Part shown: in pieces, positions 8,069 through 15,647 of the stretch | How the letters are laid out: each line of letters opens with the position of its first letter | Numbering within the stretch: the first letter of the stretch is position 1 | NCBI GenBank assembly: GCA_016208355.1 | Contig: JACQYE010000031.1 | Location: 1 to 33,670 of the forward strand | Source of the DNA: Chloroflexota bacterium | GTDB lineage: Bacteria > Chloroflexota > Anaerolineae > Anaerolineales > Villigracilaceae | Direction: 5' to 3' | Length of the DNA stretch: 33,670 nt | Translations under genes and position numbers: made by a program | The notes under the pieces: generated by a model | Told to the model about the DNA's origin: nothing | Seen by the model: the letters and a program-made list of their open reading frames with translations, nothing else | Databases searched by the model: none

Positions 8069-8070
8069 AC

Positions 8071-9348
8071 TCAGGTAATTAATTCCCCAACCAATCCGTT
8101 CCCATCCAGGTTTATCAATTTCACCGCCTCCAGCCGGTTCCAGCGTGGTTCGGTGGCAGTGGCTCTAACGCGCAGGTAATTATCTGTCAGCCCTTCCACC
8201 TTCCAGCCGGAGTCGCTTAGCTGGCTGGTGGATTCCCACAGCACGGGGAGCGTCTGGCCGATGAAGAGGCGGCGATAGGCTGCGCCCGATTCTGCCAGGG
8301 CGGCGCGCAGGCGGGCGCTGCGGGCTTTGGCAATGTCACCGCGGATGTGTCCCTTCATGCGCGCCGCGGGCGTTCCGGGCCGCGCCGAGTAGGTGAAGAC
8401 ATGCCCTCCGGCAAACTCCAGCGCTTTGACAAAGTCCAACGTTTCGGCGAACTCCGCCTCCGTCTCGCCGGGGAAGCCGGTGATGATATCCGTGGTGATG
8501 GCGACGCCGGGGATGGCCGCCCGCGCCCTCCGGACCAGCGCGGCAAAGGCCTCGGGGGAGGTTTTGCGGGCCATGCGCCGGAGCACTGCCGCGCTGCCAG
8601 ATTGCAGCGGCAAGTGCAGGTGGCGGCAAAGATGCGGATTTGACCACAGGCCAAAGAATTCTGCGTCCAGGTCCCAGGGTTCGAGCGAGGAGAGCCGCAG
8701 GCGTGGGGGGGCGGTGCGCGCCAGGAGCGCAGACACCAGGTCCGCGAGGCGTTGCGAGGGAGTGAAGTCCTGTCCCCATGCGCCGAGGTGGACGCCGGTC
8801 AGGACGATCTCCTGCGTCCCACCGTCGAGGGCGGATTTCACATCGGCCAGGACGGCCTCCACCGGGCGGGAGCGCGAGTCGCCACGCGCCAGGGTGGTGA
8901 TGCAGAAGGTGCAAGCATTGTTGCAGCCGTCCTGCACCTTGATGAAGGCGCGTGTGCGGGTGCGCAGACCGGGCAGCGGCTGGCGGGCCAGCGGCTCGAG
9001 GTCGAAGAATTCGCCCGGCAGGCCGAGCAGGTCGGCTGCAAGGGAGTCTTTTTCCGGGTTTGGCACGACGCGGGTGACGCCGGGCAATTCGGCGGTTTTA
9101 TCGGGTTCGAGGGTAGCCCAGCAGCCGGTGGCGATGATTTGTTCCACGCCCAGGCGGTTGGCCCGGCGGATGGCGGCGCGTGAATCGGCGGCCGCCTCGG
9201 AAGTGACCGTGCAGGTGTTGACCACCGCCAGGTCCGCTTCGGACGCGGAGGGGACGATCTCGTGCCCGGCTAGGCGGAACTGTCGGGCGATTTGTTCGAT
9301 TTCCGCCTGGTTGAGGCGGCAGCCGATCGTGTCGAGGTAGACTTTCAT
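8071..9348 (-). CDS. mtaB: tRNA N6-threonylcarbamoyladenosine-37 C2-methylthiotransferase MtaB
   Basis: The protein has 425 residues, normal for the family. It is a radical SAM enzyme adding a methylthio group to t6A37 of ANN-decoding tRNAs, in the cytosol. The N-terminal methylthiotransferase domain has Cys10 (TIGCRLNQAE), Cys46 (NTCTVT) and Cys76 (TGCWA) for the auxiliary cluster. The radical SAM cluster is C142, C146 and C149 (CNNACTFC). ITGFPGET and LPLQSGS are typical. A TRAM-like RNA-binding tail follows. The GCRLNQ form points to MtaB rather than MiaB or RimO. There is no own ribosome binding site. Its ATG is 2 bases after the upstream lipoprotein stop, so translation is probably coupled within the three-gene minus-strand operon. 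Confidence 0.93.
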   Translation of the reverse strand: MKVYLDTIGCRLNQAEIEQIARQFRLAGHEIVPSASEADLAVVNTCTVTSEAAADSRAAIRRANRLGVEQIIATGCWATLEPDKTAELPGVTRVVPNPEKDSLAADLLGLPGEFFDLEPLARQPLPGLRTRTRAFIKVQDGCNNACTFCITTLARGDSRSRPVEAVLADVKSALDGGTQEIVLTGVHLGAWGQDFTPSQRLADLVSALLARTAPPRLRLSSLEPWDLDAEFFGLWSNPHLCRHLHLPLQSGSAAVLRRMARKTSPEAFAALVRRARAAIPGVAITTDIITGFPGETEAEFAETLDFVKALEFAGGHVFTYSARPGTPAARMKGHIRGDIAKARSARLRAALAESGAAYRRLFIGQTLPVLWESTSQLSDSGWKVEGLTDNYLRVRATATEPRWNRLEAVKLINLDGNGLVGELIT

Positions 9349-9350
9349 CG

Positions 9351-9992
9351 TCAGGGCTTGTACACCACAAAATTATCGAAACTCACCTCCACCCCGCCTT
9401 CGTCGAGCGAACCGGCAATCAGCCCGGCGTCGCCGCGGGGGAAGGAGGTATCCTCGGTCAAGGCGACCATTTGCCCGTTGATGTAGCCGGTCAGGGTGGA
9501 GCCGATGCAGTCGAAACGCAGGCGATTGATGTTCTCGCCGTGGGCAATGGCGGCATTGTAGGCCATCATTTCCTGGCCGAGCAGGGAGACTTCGCCGCTG
9601 CTCACCTTGCCAATCGCGTAATACCCGTCACTGGAGATGACGAAGAAATAGAAATTGACCTCGTCCGTGCAACGGCAGACCAGCCCGTACAGGTTCGCTT
9701 GCGGACCTGCCAGCCGGGCCGCGTCGGTCTCGATTTGAACGTCCCGGTAGGCGTGCCCGGAGAGCGCCCACATCTGGAAGGAAGCCCGGGTCACAGAGAT
9801 GGTGTATGCGCCGTCAGAATAGGCGTATGCTCCATCGCTGGATGCGTATACCGGCCATCCCCCGGAAGTATCGGTGAAATCGTCCCAGAAGAGACGCCCG
9901 CCGGAGGCTGTTGCCAGGTCGGTGAGGAAGGAAGATTGACAAGCGGAGAGAGTCAAAAGCAAAAAGCAAAAAACAAAAAGGCTTCTTTTCAT
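9351..9992 (-). CDS. Lipoprotein with a LamG/DUF1080-like beta-sandwich domain
   Basis: The protein has 213 residues. The signal peptide MKRSLFVFCFLLLTLSAC has a clear lipobox (LSAC), so it should be membrane-anchored outside. The rest, starting LFWDDFTDTSGGWPVY and ending GGVEVSFDNFVVYKP, has the layout of concanavalin-like jelly-roll domains found in secreted glycan- or surface-binding proteins: the opening DDF..SGGW and closing FDNFVVY strands are typical. No catalytic residues can be named. Its start overlaps the stop of the TPR gene by 4 bases (ATGA) and it is followed by mtaB after 2 bases, so it is the middle gene of an operon. The signal-peptide codons are unusually T-rich for this GC-rich region. 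Confidence 0.75.
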   Translation of the reverse strand: MKRSLFVFCFLLLTLSACQSSFLTDLATASGGRLFWDDFTDTSGGWPVYASSDGAYAYSDGAYTISVTRASFQMWALSGHAYRDVQIETDAARLAGPQANLYGLVCRCTDEVNFYFFVISSDGYYAIGKVSSGEVSLLGQEMMAYNAAIAHGENINRLRFDCIGSTLTGYINGQMVALTEDTSFPRGDAGLIAGSLDEGGVEVSFDNFVVYKP

Positions 9993-11395
9993 GGGAAATA
10001 CTGCTCCAGTAACCGGTTTGCCTGCCAGCCGAAGGGACCCGCAGGGTCGAGGGCGAGTGTGTCCACCAATTTGTCGTAAGCCTGTGAATTCTGTCCCGAT
10101 TCCAGGTAGGCCAGCGCCAGGTGGAAGTGCGAGGCGGGTTCCTGCGGGGCGAGTTCGATGGCTTTCAGCAGGTGGGTCTCAGCCTCCACCTGCGCGCCGA
10201 TTCGTATGGCAATCCGCCCGGCGATGTCGTAGGTCAGCCAGTCGTCGGGGGCGAGGCGAAGCAACTGGCGGGCGGCCACCAGGCCGGTGTTTTCCACGTC
10301 GGTGTCGTTCTCCAGGCTGAAGAGTGCCAGGGCGCGCCAGGCAGCGGGGTCTTCGGGAGCGAGTTCCACTGCGCGGCGGTAGTGCTGTGAGGCTGTAAGC
10401 AGGTCGCCGGAGGCGGACGCGGCGTCACCCAGGGAGACCTGCCAGACGGAATTTTCCGGCTCGAGGGCGGCGGCTTTCTCGTAGGCGGCAAGCGCCTTTT
10501 CCGGCTTGCCCTGGCGCATCCAGTACAACCCGTCCAGGGCCTGGATGCTGGCAGACTGCGGCTCCAGGAGAAGCGCCCTCGCCAACTGCGTACGGCCATC
10601 CTGACCCTGCTGCTGGCGCGCCTCGCCGAGCCAGGCCCAGGCCTCGGCGTATTCCGCGTCGGCTTCGATGGCGCGGCGGAAGGCTTCGGCGGCCAGGTCC
10701 CATTCGCCGAGGAAGGCCAGCGCCCGCCCGGAGACGGTGAACTGATAGGCGCGGTCCTCGACGAGGAAAGCGCGGTTGAGTTCGGCGCGCAGGGCCTGGA
10801 CGGTTTCGTCCATTTCCGGGTCGAGGGCGGCGGCCCGCATCAGTTCGGGCAGGGCTTTTTCGGGGGCTGTGGCGGCCAGCAGGAGGCCGAGTTGATAATG
10901 CGCCTCGGCATCCTCCGGCGCGAGCGCAAGCGCCTGATACAGATATTCTATGGCCTGGGGGAGATCCTCTCCCCGTCGGGAGGCCTGCGCCAGACGCAGG
11001 TATGCGCCTGCTGAAGGGTCAATCTGCAGGCTTTGCTCCCAGGCGCGGATGGCGGCGGCTTCGTCTCCCAGCGCAGCGAGGGCGTCGCCATAAGCCAGCC
11101 AATCGGACAGGGAAAGAGCCTGGCGGGACTCCCCTTTCGCGAACCAGAAGATAGCCTGTCCCGCGTCCCCGGCCAGCCAGAAGGCTTGCCCGGCCTGTCC
11201 GCACAGGCCGGCGCGCCAGGGGATGCGGGCGGCGGCCGCGGCGTAGGCGGAAGCGGCCGCGGCGTAGTCCCCGGCGGCCTCGAAACGGCGGGCAGAATCC
11301 AGGTCCGCGGCGCCTGCCAGGGGGCGCGGGGCCAGGATGATTGTCAACAAGAGGAGCAGGATGAGGGTTTGCCGCAGGCCGAAGGTCTGGTTCAC
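9989..11395 (-). CDS. Secreted or membrane-anchored TPR-repeat protein
   Basis: The protein has 468 residues and a GTG start. A hydrophobic N-terminus (about residues 9-28) is a signal peptide or anchor. The body is built of TPR helices, for example PQAIEYLYQALALAPEDAEA, WDLAAEAFRRAIEADAEYAE, PEKALAAYEKAAALEPENS, LTASQHYRRAVELAPEDPA and AETHLLKAIELAPQEPAS, about ten units in total. TPR arrays mediate protein-protein contacts; the partner is unknown, but the co-transcribed lipoprotein is an obvious candidate. There is no Shine-Dalgarno sequence. Instead a TATAAT lies seven bases before the GTG, suggesting a leaderless transcript. It is the first gene of the operon with the lipoprotein and mtaB. 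Confidence 0.85.
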   Translation of the reverse strand: MNQTFGLRQTLILLLLLTIILAPRPLAGAADLDSARRFEAAGDYAAAASAYAAAAARIPWRAGLCGQAGQAFWLAGDAGQAIFWFAKGESRQALSLSDWLAYGDALAALGDEAAAIRAWEQSLQIDPSAGAYLRLAQASRRGEDLPQAIEYLYQALALAPEDAEAHYQLGLLLAATAPEKALPELMRAAALDPEMDETVQALRAELNRAFLVEDRAYQFTVSGRALAFLGEWDLAAEAFRRAIEADAEYAEAWAWLGEARQQQGQDGRTQLARALLLEPQSASIQALDGLYWMRQGKPEKALAAYEKAAALEPENSVWQVSLGDAASASGDLLTASQHYRRAVELAPEDPAAWRALALFSLENDTDVENTGLVAARQLLRLAPDDWLTYDIAGRIAIRIGAQVEAETHLLKAIELAPQEPASHFHLALAYLESGQNSQAYDKLVDTLALDPAGPFGWQANRLLEQYFP

Positions 11396-11402
11396 AGTCG
11401 TT

Positions 11403-11408
11403 ATTATA
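11403..11408 (-). promoter_or_regulatory. -10 box placed for leaderless transcription of the TPR operon
   Basis: A TATAAT on the minus strand ends 7 bases before the GTG of the TPR gene, so transcription should begin at or next to the start codon. No strong -35 is seen. The absence of a Shine-Dalgarno sequence agrees with a leaderless message. Confidence 0.5.
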
Positions 11409-11549
11409 AAGCACAGGCGGCCTGTCTGGATTCCGGGCAGGTTTCGGAATATATACTTTTTATGCCTGCTAAAATCGCGAAACTACTATAGCCTTTGCGC
11501 CTAAAATGGTATAAACTAAGGGTACGTCATCATATACAGGCGGTACCCT

Positions 11550-13895
11550 ATGAGTTTGTTTTTCGGTCAAATCTTCACGCTCCTGACGGCCCCGCCGGGG
11601 AATTTCATTTACCATATTGTTCTGGCTTTCTCCATTGCCGGGGCCTTGCAGGGGGCGATCCACCACTGGCGGACGAGCGGATTCCCCCAGGTGCGGCGGA
11701 CAGTGATCGGGCTGGGCATCTTGCTGGGATTGCAGTTTGTGCTTTTCCTCGTCAGTGGTTTGGCCTGGCAAGGATTGTTCGATCCGGGCGTGGCGCTACC
11801 GCCGCTCGACCGGGCTGTTTCCCTGCTATCGCTGGTCTGGATTGCCTGGCTGTGGGCTTTTCCGGCGCCTGTGCGCCTGGCCGACGCGGCCAGCGGTTTG
11901 CTCAGCCTGCTGGGTTTGACGCTCTTCGGCCTGACTTACGTGTTCAATTTCAAAGGGGCGACGGGCGGTTTCAACGCCTCGATCTTCGAGACCATCTGGC
12001 AGGTCCTCAGCCTGGCGGTGGTTTTGCTGGGTGGGGTGGGGTTGTCCCTGCGGCGGCCCAACGGCTGGGGCAACGGCCTGGCGATGCTCATCCTGGCTTT
12101 CCTGGGACACCTGGCCACCCTGGCCTGGCCTTTGGAAGGAGACTACCCCGGTTTCCTGCGGGTAGGCCACCTGGCAATGTTCCCCATCCTGCTGACGCTG
12201 ACCCAGCGTTTCCCTTCTTTACAGGGAAAGGAACACCGCAAGCCAACGAGCACGAAGCGCAAAGCAAAAGCAGAGGAGTCGGCACAGCAGGAGCGCCGGC
12301 GCTACAGCACTGACCCGAAGACTTTCCAGTCCCTCATCAGCCTGGCGGCCGAGGCCTCCTCGGAGAAAATCTGTAATTACCTGACACGCGGCATCGCCCA
12401 AGCCATGCTGGCTGACTTGTGTTTCCTGTTGATGATTGACAATGATAAGAATCTGACAATCACCTGCGGCTACGACTTGATCCGCGAGGAAAGCCTGGCA
12501 GGTACGACCGTGGACAAGGATGCCATCCCGCTGCTTTCCAATGCCATCCAACGCGGCCGCCCCCTGCGCTTGCCGGCCAGCAGTACATCCTCGGACTTGA
12601 AAGGCCTGGGACAGGTGCTTGGCTTGAGCAACGCCGGTCATCTCCTGAGCGTGCCGATCGTCTCGCACGAGCGCGGACCGTTGGGCGGGATCCTGATCCT
12701 GTCACCGTATTCCAACCGCCTGTGGAGCGCCGAGGACCAGACCTATCTTTCCAACGTTGCTCCGCTGCTGCTCCCGGTGCTGGAACGCGGCGAGCGTATT
12801 GCAGCCCTGGAGATGGAACGCGATAGCGCCCGGCTGGAGGCCAAGTCGGCGCAGCAGGAAGCCCTGGAGATAAAGCGCAAGTCAGAGGAGGCCATCAAGG
12901 AAGCCGGGACCTCGGGCGGGAAGACTACCCAGTCACAATCGCAGGGCGAGAATATGGCCGCCCTGCTGGTAATGCAGGAAGAGGCGCAGAAGACGATCGC
13001 GCAACTGCGCAGCGAAAACGAGCAGTTGCGTCTTTCAGGCATTTCCCTGCCCGATGGCTCCGACCAACTGGAACGCGACCTCCGCCAGACTTTGGAGGAG
13101 ATGGCGCGTATGCAAAATTCCCTGGCCGAGGCCAATATCAAGATCCTGGAACTGGAAAGCCGTCCTACGTTACCCATCACCAGCGAGCAAGTGGAAGTGA
13201 TTGCCTCTATTTCTCAGGAATTGCGCCAGCCGATGTCATCCATTGTTGGTTACACTGACCTGCTGCTCGGCGAATCGGTTGGCATCCTGGGAGCGCTCCA
13301 GCGCAAGTTCGTTGAACGAATCAAGGCCTCCACGGAACGTATTGGCGGCCTGGCGGACGACCTCATCCAAATCACCAACCTGGACACCGGTCACATGGAA
13401 TTCAAGCCTGAACTGATTGACTTGAATCTCATCATTGATAATGCCATGGCTTACACCAGCACGCAGATCAGGGAAAAGAACATCACCCTGCGGCTGGATA
13501 TCCCTGAGTCCCCGCCGCAGGTGGAAACCGACCGGGACGCCCTGCAACAAATCCTCATCCACCTGCTCCAAAACGCCACCGCTGCCACCCAGACGGAGGG
13601 CACCATCACCCTGCGCGTCCAGGTGCAGGAGGATGAAGGCAAAAATTTCCTTTCCATCCAGGTAGCGGATACCGGCGGTGGGATCGCCTCCGATGATATC
13701 CCGCGCGTCTTTTCCCGGCGCTACCGGGCCGAGCATTCCCTCATCCAGGGGGTGGGCGACACGGGCGTTGGCCTGTCCATCGCCAAAACGCTGGTGGAGG
13801 CCCAGAGCGGACGCATCTGGGTCGAAACGGAAGCAGGCTCAGGGTCCATGTTTAGCGTTATCCTGCCTGTCCTCCCGGTGGAAGTGGAAGAATAA
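11550..13895 (+). CDS. Multi-pass sensor histidine kinase homologue lacking the phospho-acceptor His
   Basis: The protein has 781 residues. The N-terminus (about 1-230) has six to seven hydrophobic helices. A GAF-like domain follows (about 260-410), then a Gln/Glu-rich coiled coil (about 415-540), a HisKA-like segment (about 545-615) and an HATPase_c domain (about 650-775). The ATPase motifs are present: N-box-like QILIHLLQNATAA, G1 DTGGGI at about 707 and G2 GDTGVGLSIAK. The H-box reads SISQELRQPMSSIVGYTDLL, where family members have S-H-E-L-R-x-P. Residue 556 is Gln (CAG) in place of His, and no other His is nearby to replace it. It may be a non-phosphorylating sensor, or transfer phosphate in another way. 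Its stop codon abuts the ATG of the LysM gene, the first of several envelope genes it may control. No response regulator gene is adjacent. Confidence 0.88.
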   Translation: MSLFFGQIFTLLTAPPGNFIYHIVLAFSIAGALQGAIHHWRTSGFPQVRRTVIGLGILLGLQFVLFLVSGLAWQGLFDPGVALPPLDRAVSLLSLVWIAWLWAFPAPVRLADAASGLLSLLGLTLFGLTYVFNFKGATGGFNASIFETIWQVLSLAVVLLGGVGLSLRRPNGWGNGLAMLILAFLGHLATLAWPLEGDYPGFLRVGHLAMFPILLTLTQRFPSLQGKEHRKPTSTKRKAKAEESAQQERRRYSTDPKTFQSLISLAAEASSEKICNYLTRGIAQAMLADLCFLLMIDNDKNLTITCGYDLIREESLAGTTVDKDAIPLLSNAIQRGRPLRLPASSTSSDLKGLGQVLGLSNAGHLLSVPIVSHERGPLGGILILSPYSNRLWSAEDQTYLSNVAPLLLPVLERGERIAALEMERDSARLEAKSAQQEALEIKRKSEEAIKEAGTSGGKTTQSQSQGENMAALLVMQEEAQKTIAQLRSENEQLRLSGISLPDGSDQLERDLRQTLEEMARMQNSLAEANIKILELESRPTLPITSEQVEVIASISQELRQPMSSIVGYTDLLLGESVGILGALQRKFVERIKASTERIGGLADDLIQITNLDTGHMEFKPELIDLNLIIDNAMAYTSTQIREKNITLRLDIPESPPQVETDRDALQQILIHLLQNATAATQTEGTITLRVQVQEDEGKNFLSIQVADTGGGIASDDIPRVFSRRYRAEHSLIQGVGDTGVGLSIAKTLVEAQSGRIWVETEAGSGSMFSVILPVLPVEVEE

Positions 13896-14621
13896 ATGCG
13901 GATTGTGCGGCAGGTCCTGCCGGGTATCCTCGTTGCCCTGGTTTCCGTTGTTCTCATCCTGGGCGGTTTTACCCTCTCCCTTGCTGAGGGGAACGTGACC
14001 GCGCCAACCCGGACCCTGACCCAGACCCAATCGCCGACTGTCACTCCCACCTGGCAGCCTTTTACGCCACCTCCTCCTTCTCCCACCGTTCCCTCTCCGA
14101 CCACGACCCTTACCCTGCCTCCCCCGCCCACGACCTGCCCGCCGCCAGCGGGCTGGGTTGCCTACGGGGTACAGTTCGGCGACACGCTGGAGGTGTTGGC
14201 GACGCGTTACCATACCAGCGCCGAGATGCTCCTCCAGGCCAATTGCCTGGTTTCCGACAGTCTCCTGCCTGACAGCGTGCTCTACGTCCCGCCCGTGTCC
14301 ACCCGTACCCTGGCGCCGTGCGGGCCGCCGCCTGGATGGGTGTTGTACCCGGTCCAACCCGGCGATACACTCTATCGTCTCAGCCTGGCCTACGGGATCA
14401 CCGTCCGGCAATTGCAAAATGCCAACTGCATGGGTAATTCTACGATCATCATCGTCGGCAAATGGATTTACGTGCCGCCCTGGGCGCCTCACACCCCCTC
14501 GCCGACAAGCACTCAGGTTTTCACCCCCACATCCACCTGGACCGTTATCACGCCTTATACCCCAACCTCCACTGGAACGCCTACGGACACGCCCACGGCC
14601 ACTACTGTTACGCCACCATGA
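13896..14621 (+). CDS. Membrane-anchored protein with two LysM domains
   Basis: The protein has 241 residues. An N-terminal hydrophobic helix (about 8-30) acts as anchor or signal peptide and is followed by a Pro/Thr/Ser-rich linker. LysM 1 spans about 88-133 (VAYGVQFGDTLEVLATRYHT, ending LYVPP) and LysM 2 about 148-195 (VLYPVQPGDTLYRLSLAYGI, ending IYVPP). LysM binds N-acetylglucosamine polymers such as peptidoglycan. Each module has a Cys just before it (81, 142) and one inside (117, 178) at an identical spacing of 36, suggesting a disulfide per module outside the cell. The C-terminal tail is again Pro/Thr-rich with no domain. The ATG directly follows the sensor gene's stop codon, so translation is coupled. 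It is likely a cell-wall attachment or sensing protein. Confidence 0.88.
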   Translation: MRIVRQVLPGILVALVSVVLILGGFTLSLAEGNVTAPTRTLTQTQSPTVTPTWQPFTPPPPSPTVPSPTTTLTLPPPPTTCPPPAGWVAYGVQFGDTLEVLATRYHTSAEMLLQANCLVSDSLLPDSVLYVPPVSTRTLAPCGPPPGWVLYPVQPGDTLYRLSLAYGITVRQLQNANCMGNSTIIIVGKWIYVPPWAPHTPSPTSTQVFTPTSTWTVITPYTPTSTGTPTDTPTATTVTPP

Positions 14622-14648
14622 CCCGGGGACCTGGCTGCCTCGCACCTT

Positions 14649-15647
14649 ATGCGTTCCCGACTGTTCTTTACTTGCGCCATGCTCTTTTTCCTGCCCGCCT
14701 GCGGTATTAACCAGGCGGGCCAACCCACCTCGCTGCCGACGGTGACGCTCCCGCTCAACCCCACGCCATCCCTGACTCCTTTCCTGCCGGACGGGGAAGG
14801 TTCCTTATCTATACCGACGCGTCCCTTCCCAACCCTTGCTGTTCTTCCCATCAGCACCGAGACGCCCCCGCCTGCAGAACTGATCCCGCTCCCGGCGGGC
14901 CAGGTGAGCATCCTCCTGCTTGGTTCGGACCAGCGCCCGGGTCGCAGTGATTTTCGCACCGACGTGGTTGTACTGATGATCCTCCGCGCCGACGGAGCGG
15001 TCAGCCTGGTCTCCTTCCCGCGCGACCTCTATGTCTACCTGCCGGGCCGGAGTATGAGTCGTATCAATGCGGCTTATGAATATGGAGGCTTCGAACTGTT
15101 CGCCCAGACCTTGGACTACAATTTTGGTCTCCGCCCTGACCATTTCATCTTGACCAATTTCAGCGGCTTCATGGCCATCGTGGACAGCCTGGGCGGTGTG
15201 GACGTAAACGTCGGCCAGGCGCTTTCCGACGCCCGTACCGGCTACCCCGACGGATTCACCGTCTATGCCGGTATCGTCCACATGGACGGCGAGACCGCCT
15301 TATGGTACATCCGCTCGCGTGCCACCTCCAACGACTTCGACCGTTTGCGCCGCGCCCAGGAAGTGCTGGTGGCCATCGGGCAGAAATTGCTTACCCTCCA
15401 GGGATTGGCACACATCCCCGAACTCTACCAGGCCTACCAGGGAACAGTTGTCACCGACCTGAGCGTGGACGGGTTGCTCGCCTTCCTGCCGCTGCTGCAA
15501 GGGGCGGACGTCAATCGGGTGAGCCGCTACGCCATTGCCCCGCCTCTGGTCACGCCATGGATCGAGCCATATACGGGTTCCTATTACCTGCTCCCTGATC
15601 CGCTTGCCATCCGGGCCATACTCCAGCAAGCAGTCGGTATTCCATGA
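14649..15647 (+). CDS. LytR-CpsA-Psr (LCP) family lipoprotein, short form
   Basis: The protein has 332 residues. The signal peptide MRSRLFFTCAMLFFLPAC ends in a lipobox (LPAC) and is followed by a Pro/Thr-rich linker to about residue 85. The LCP domain shows ILLLGSDQRPGRSDFRTDVV, VSFPRDLYVYLPG, RINAAYEYGG, VDSLGGVDVNV, and HMDGETALWYIRSR followed by DFDRLRRAQEVL. The Arg and Asp residues that bind the pyrophosphate of polyprenyl-linked substrates are in place. LCP enzymes transfer glycopolymers from polyprenyl diphosphate carriers to the cell wall or other acceptors outside the membrane. There is no clear ribosome binding site. It lies 27 bases after the LysM gene and its stop overlaps the next LCP gene by 4 bases. 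The acceptor in this organism is unknown. Confidence 0.9.
   Translation: MRSRLFFTCAMLFFLPACGINQAGQPTSLPTVTLPLNPTPSLTPFLPDGEGSLSIPTRPFPTLAVLPISTETPPPAELIPLPAGQVSILLLGSDQRPGRSDFRTDVVVLMILRADGAVSLVSFPRDLYVYLPGRSMSRINAAYEYGGFELFAQTLDYNFGLRPDHFILTNFSGFMAIVDSLGGVDVNVGQALSDARTGYPDGFTVYAGIVHMDGETALWYIRSRATSNDFDRLRRAQEVLVAIGQKLLTLQGLAHIPELYQAYQGTVVTDLSVDGLLAFLPLLQGADVNRVSRYAIAPPLVTPWIEPYTGSYYLLPDPLAIRAILQQAVGIP

Noticed and set aside
9941-9992. A-rich tract (AAAAGC repeats) as a separate repeat element
   Set aside because: It encodes the Phe/Leu-rich signal peptide of the lipoprotein on the minus strand, which explains most of the bias.
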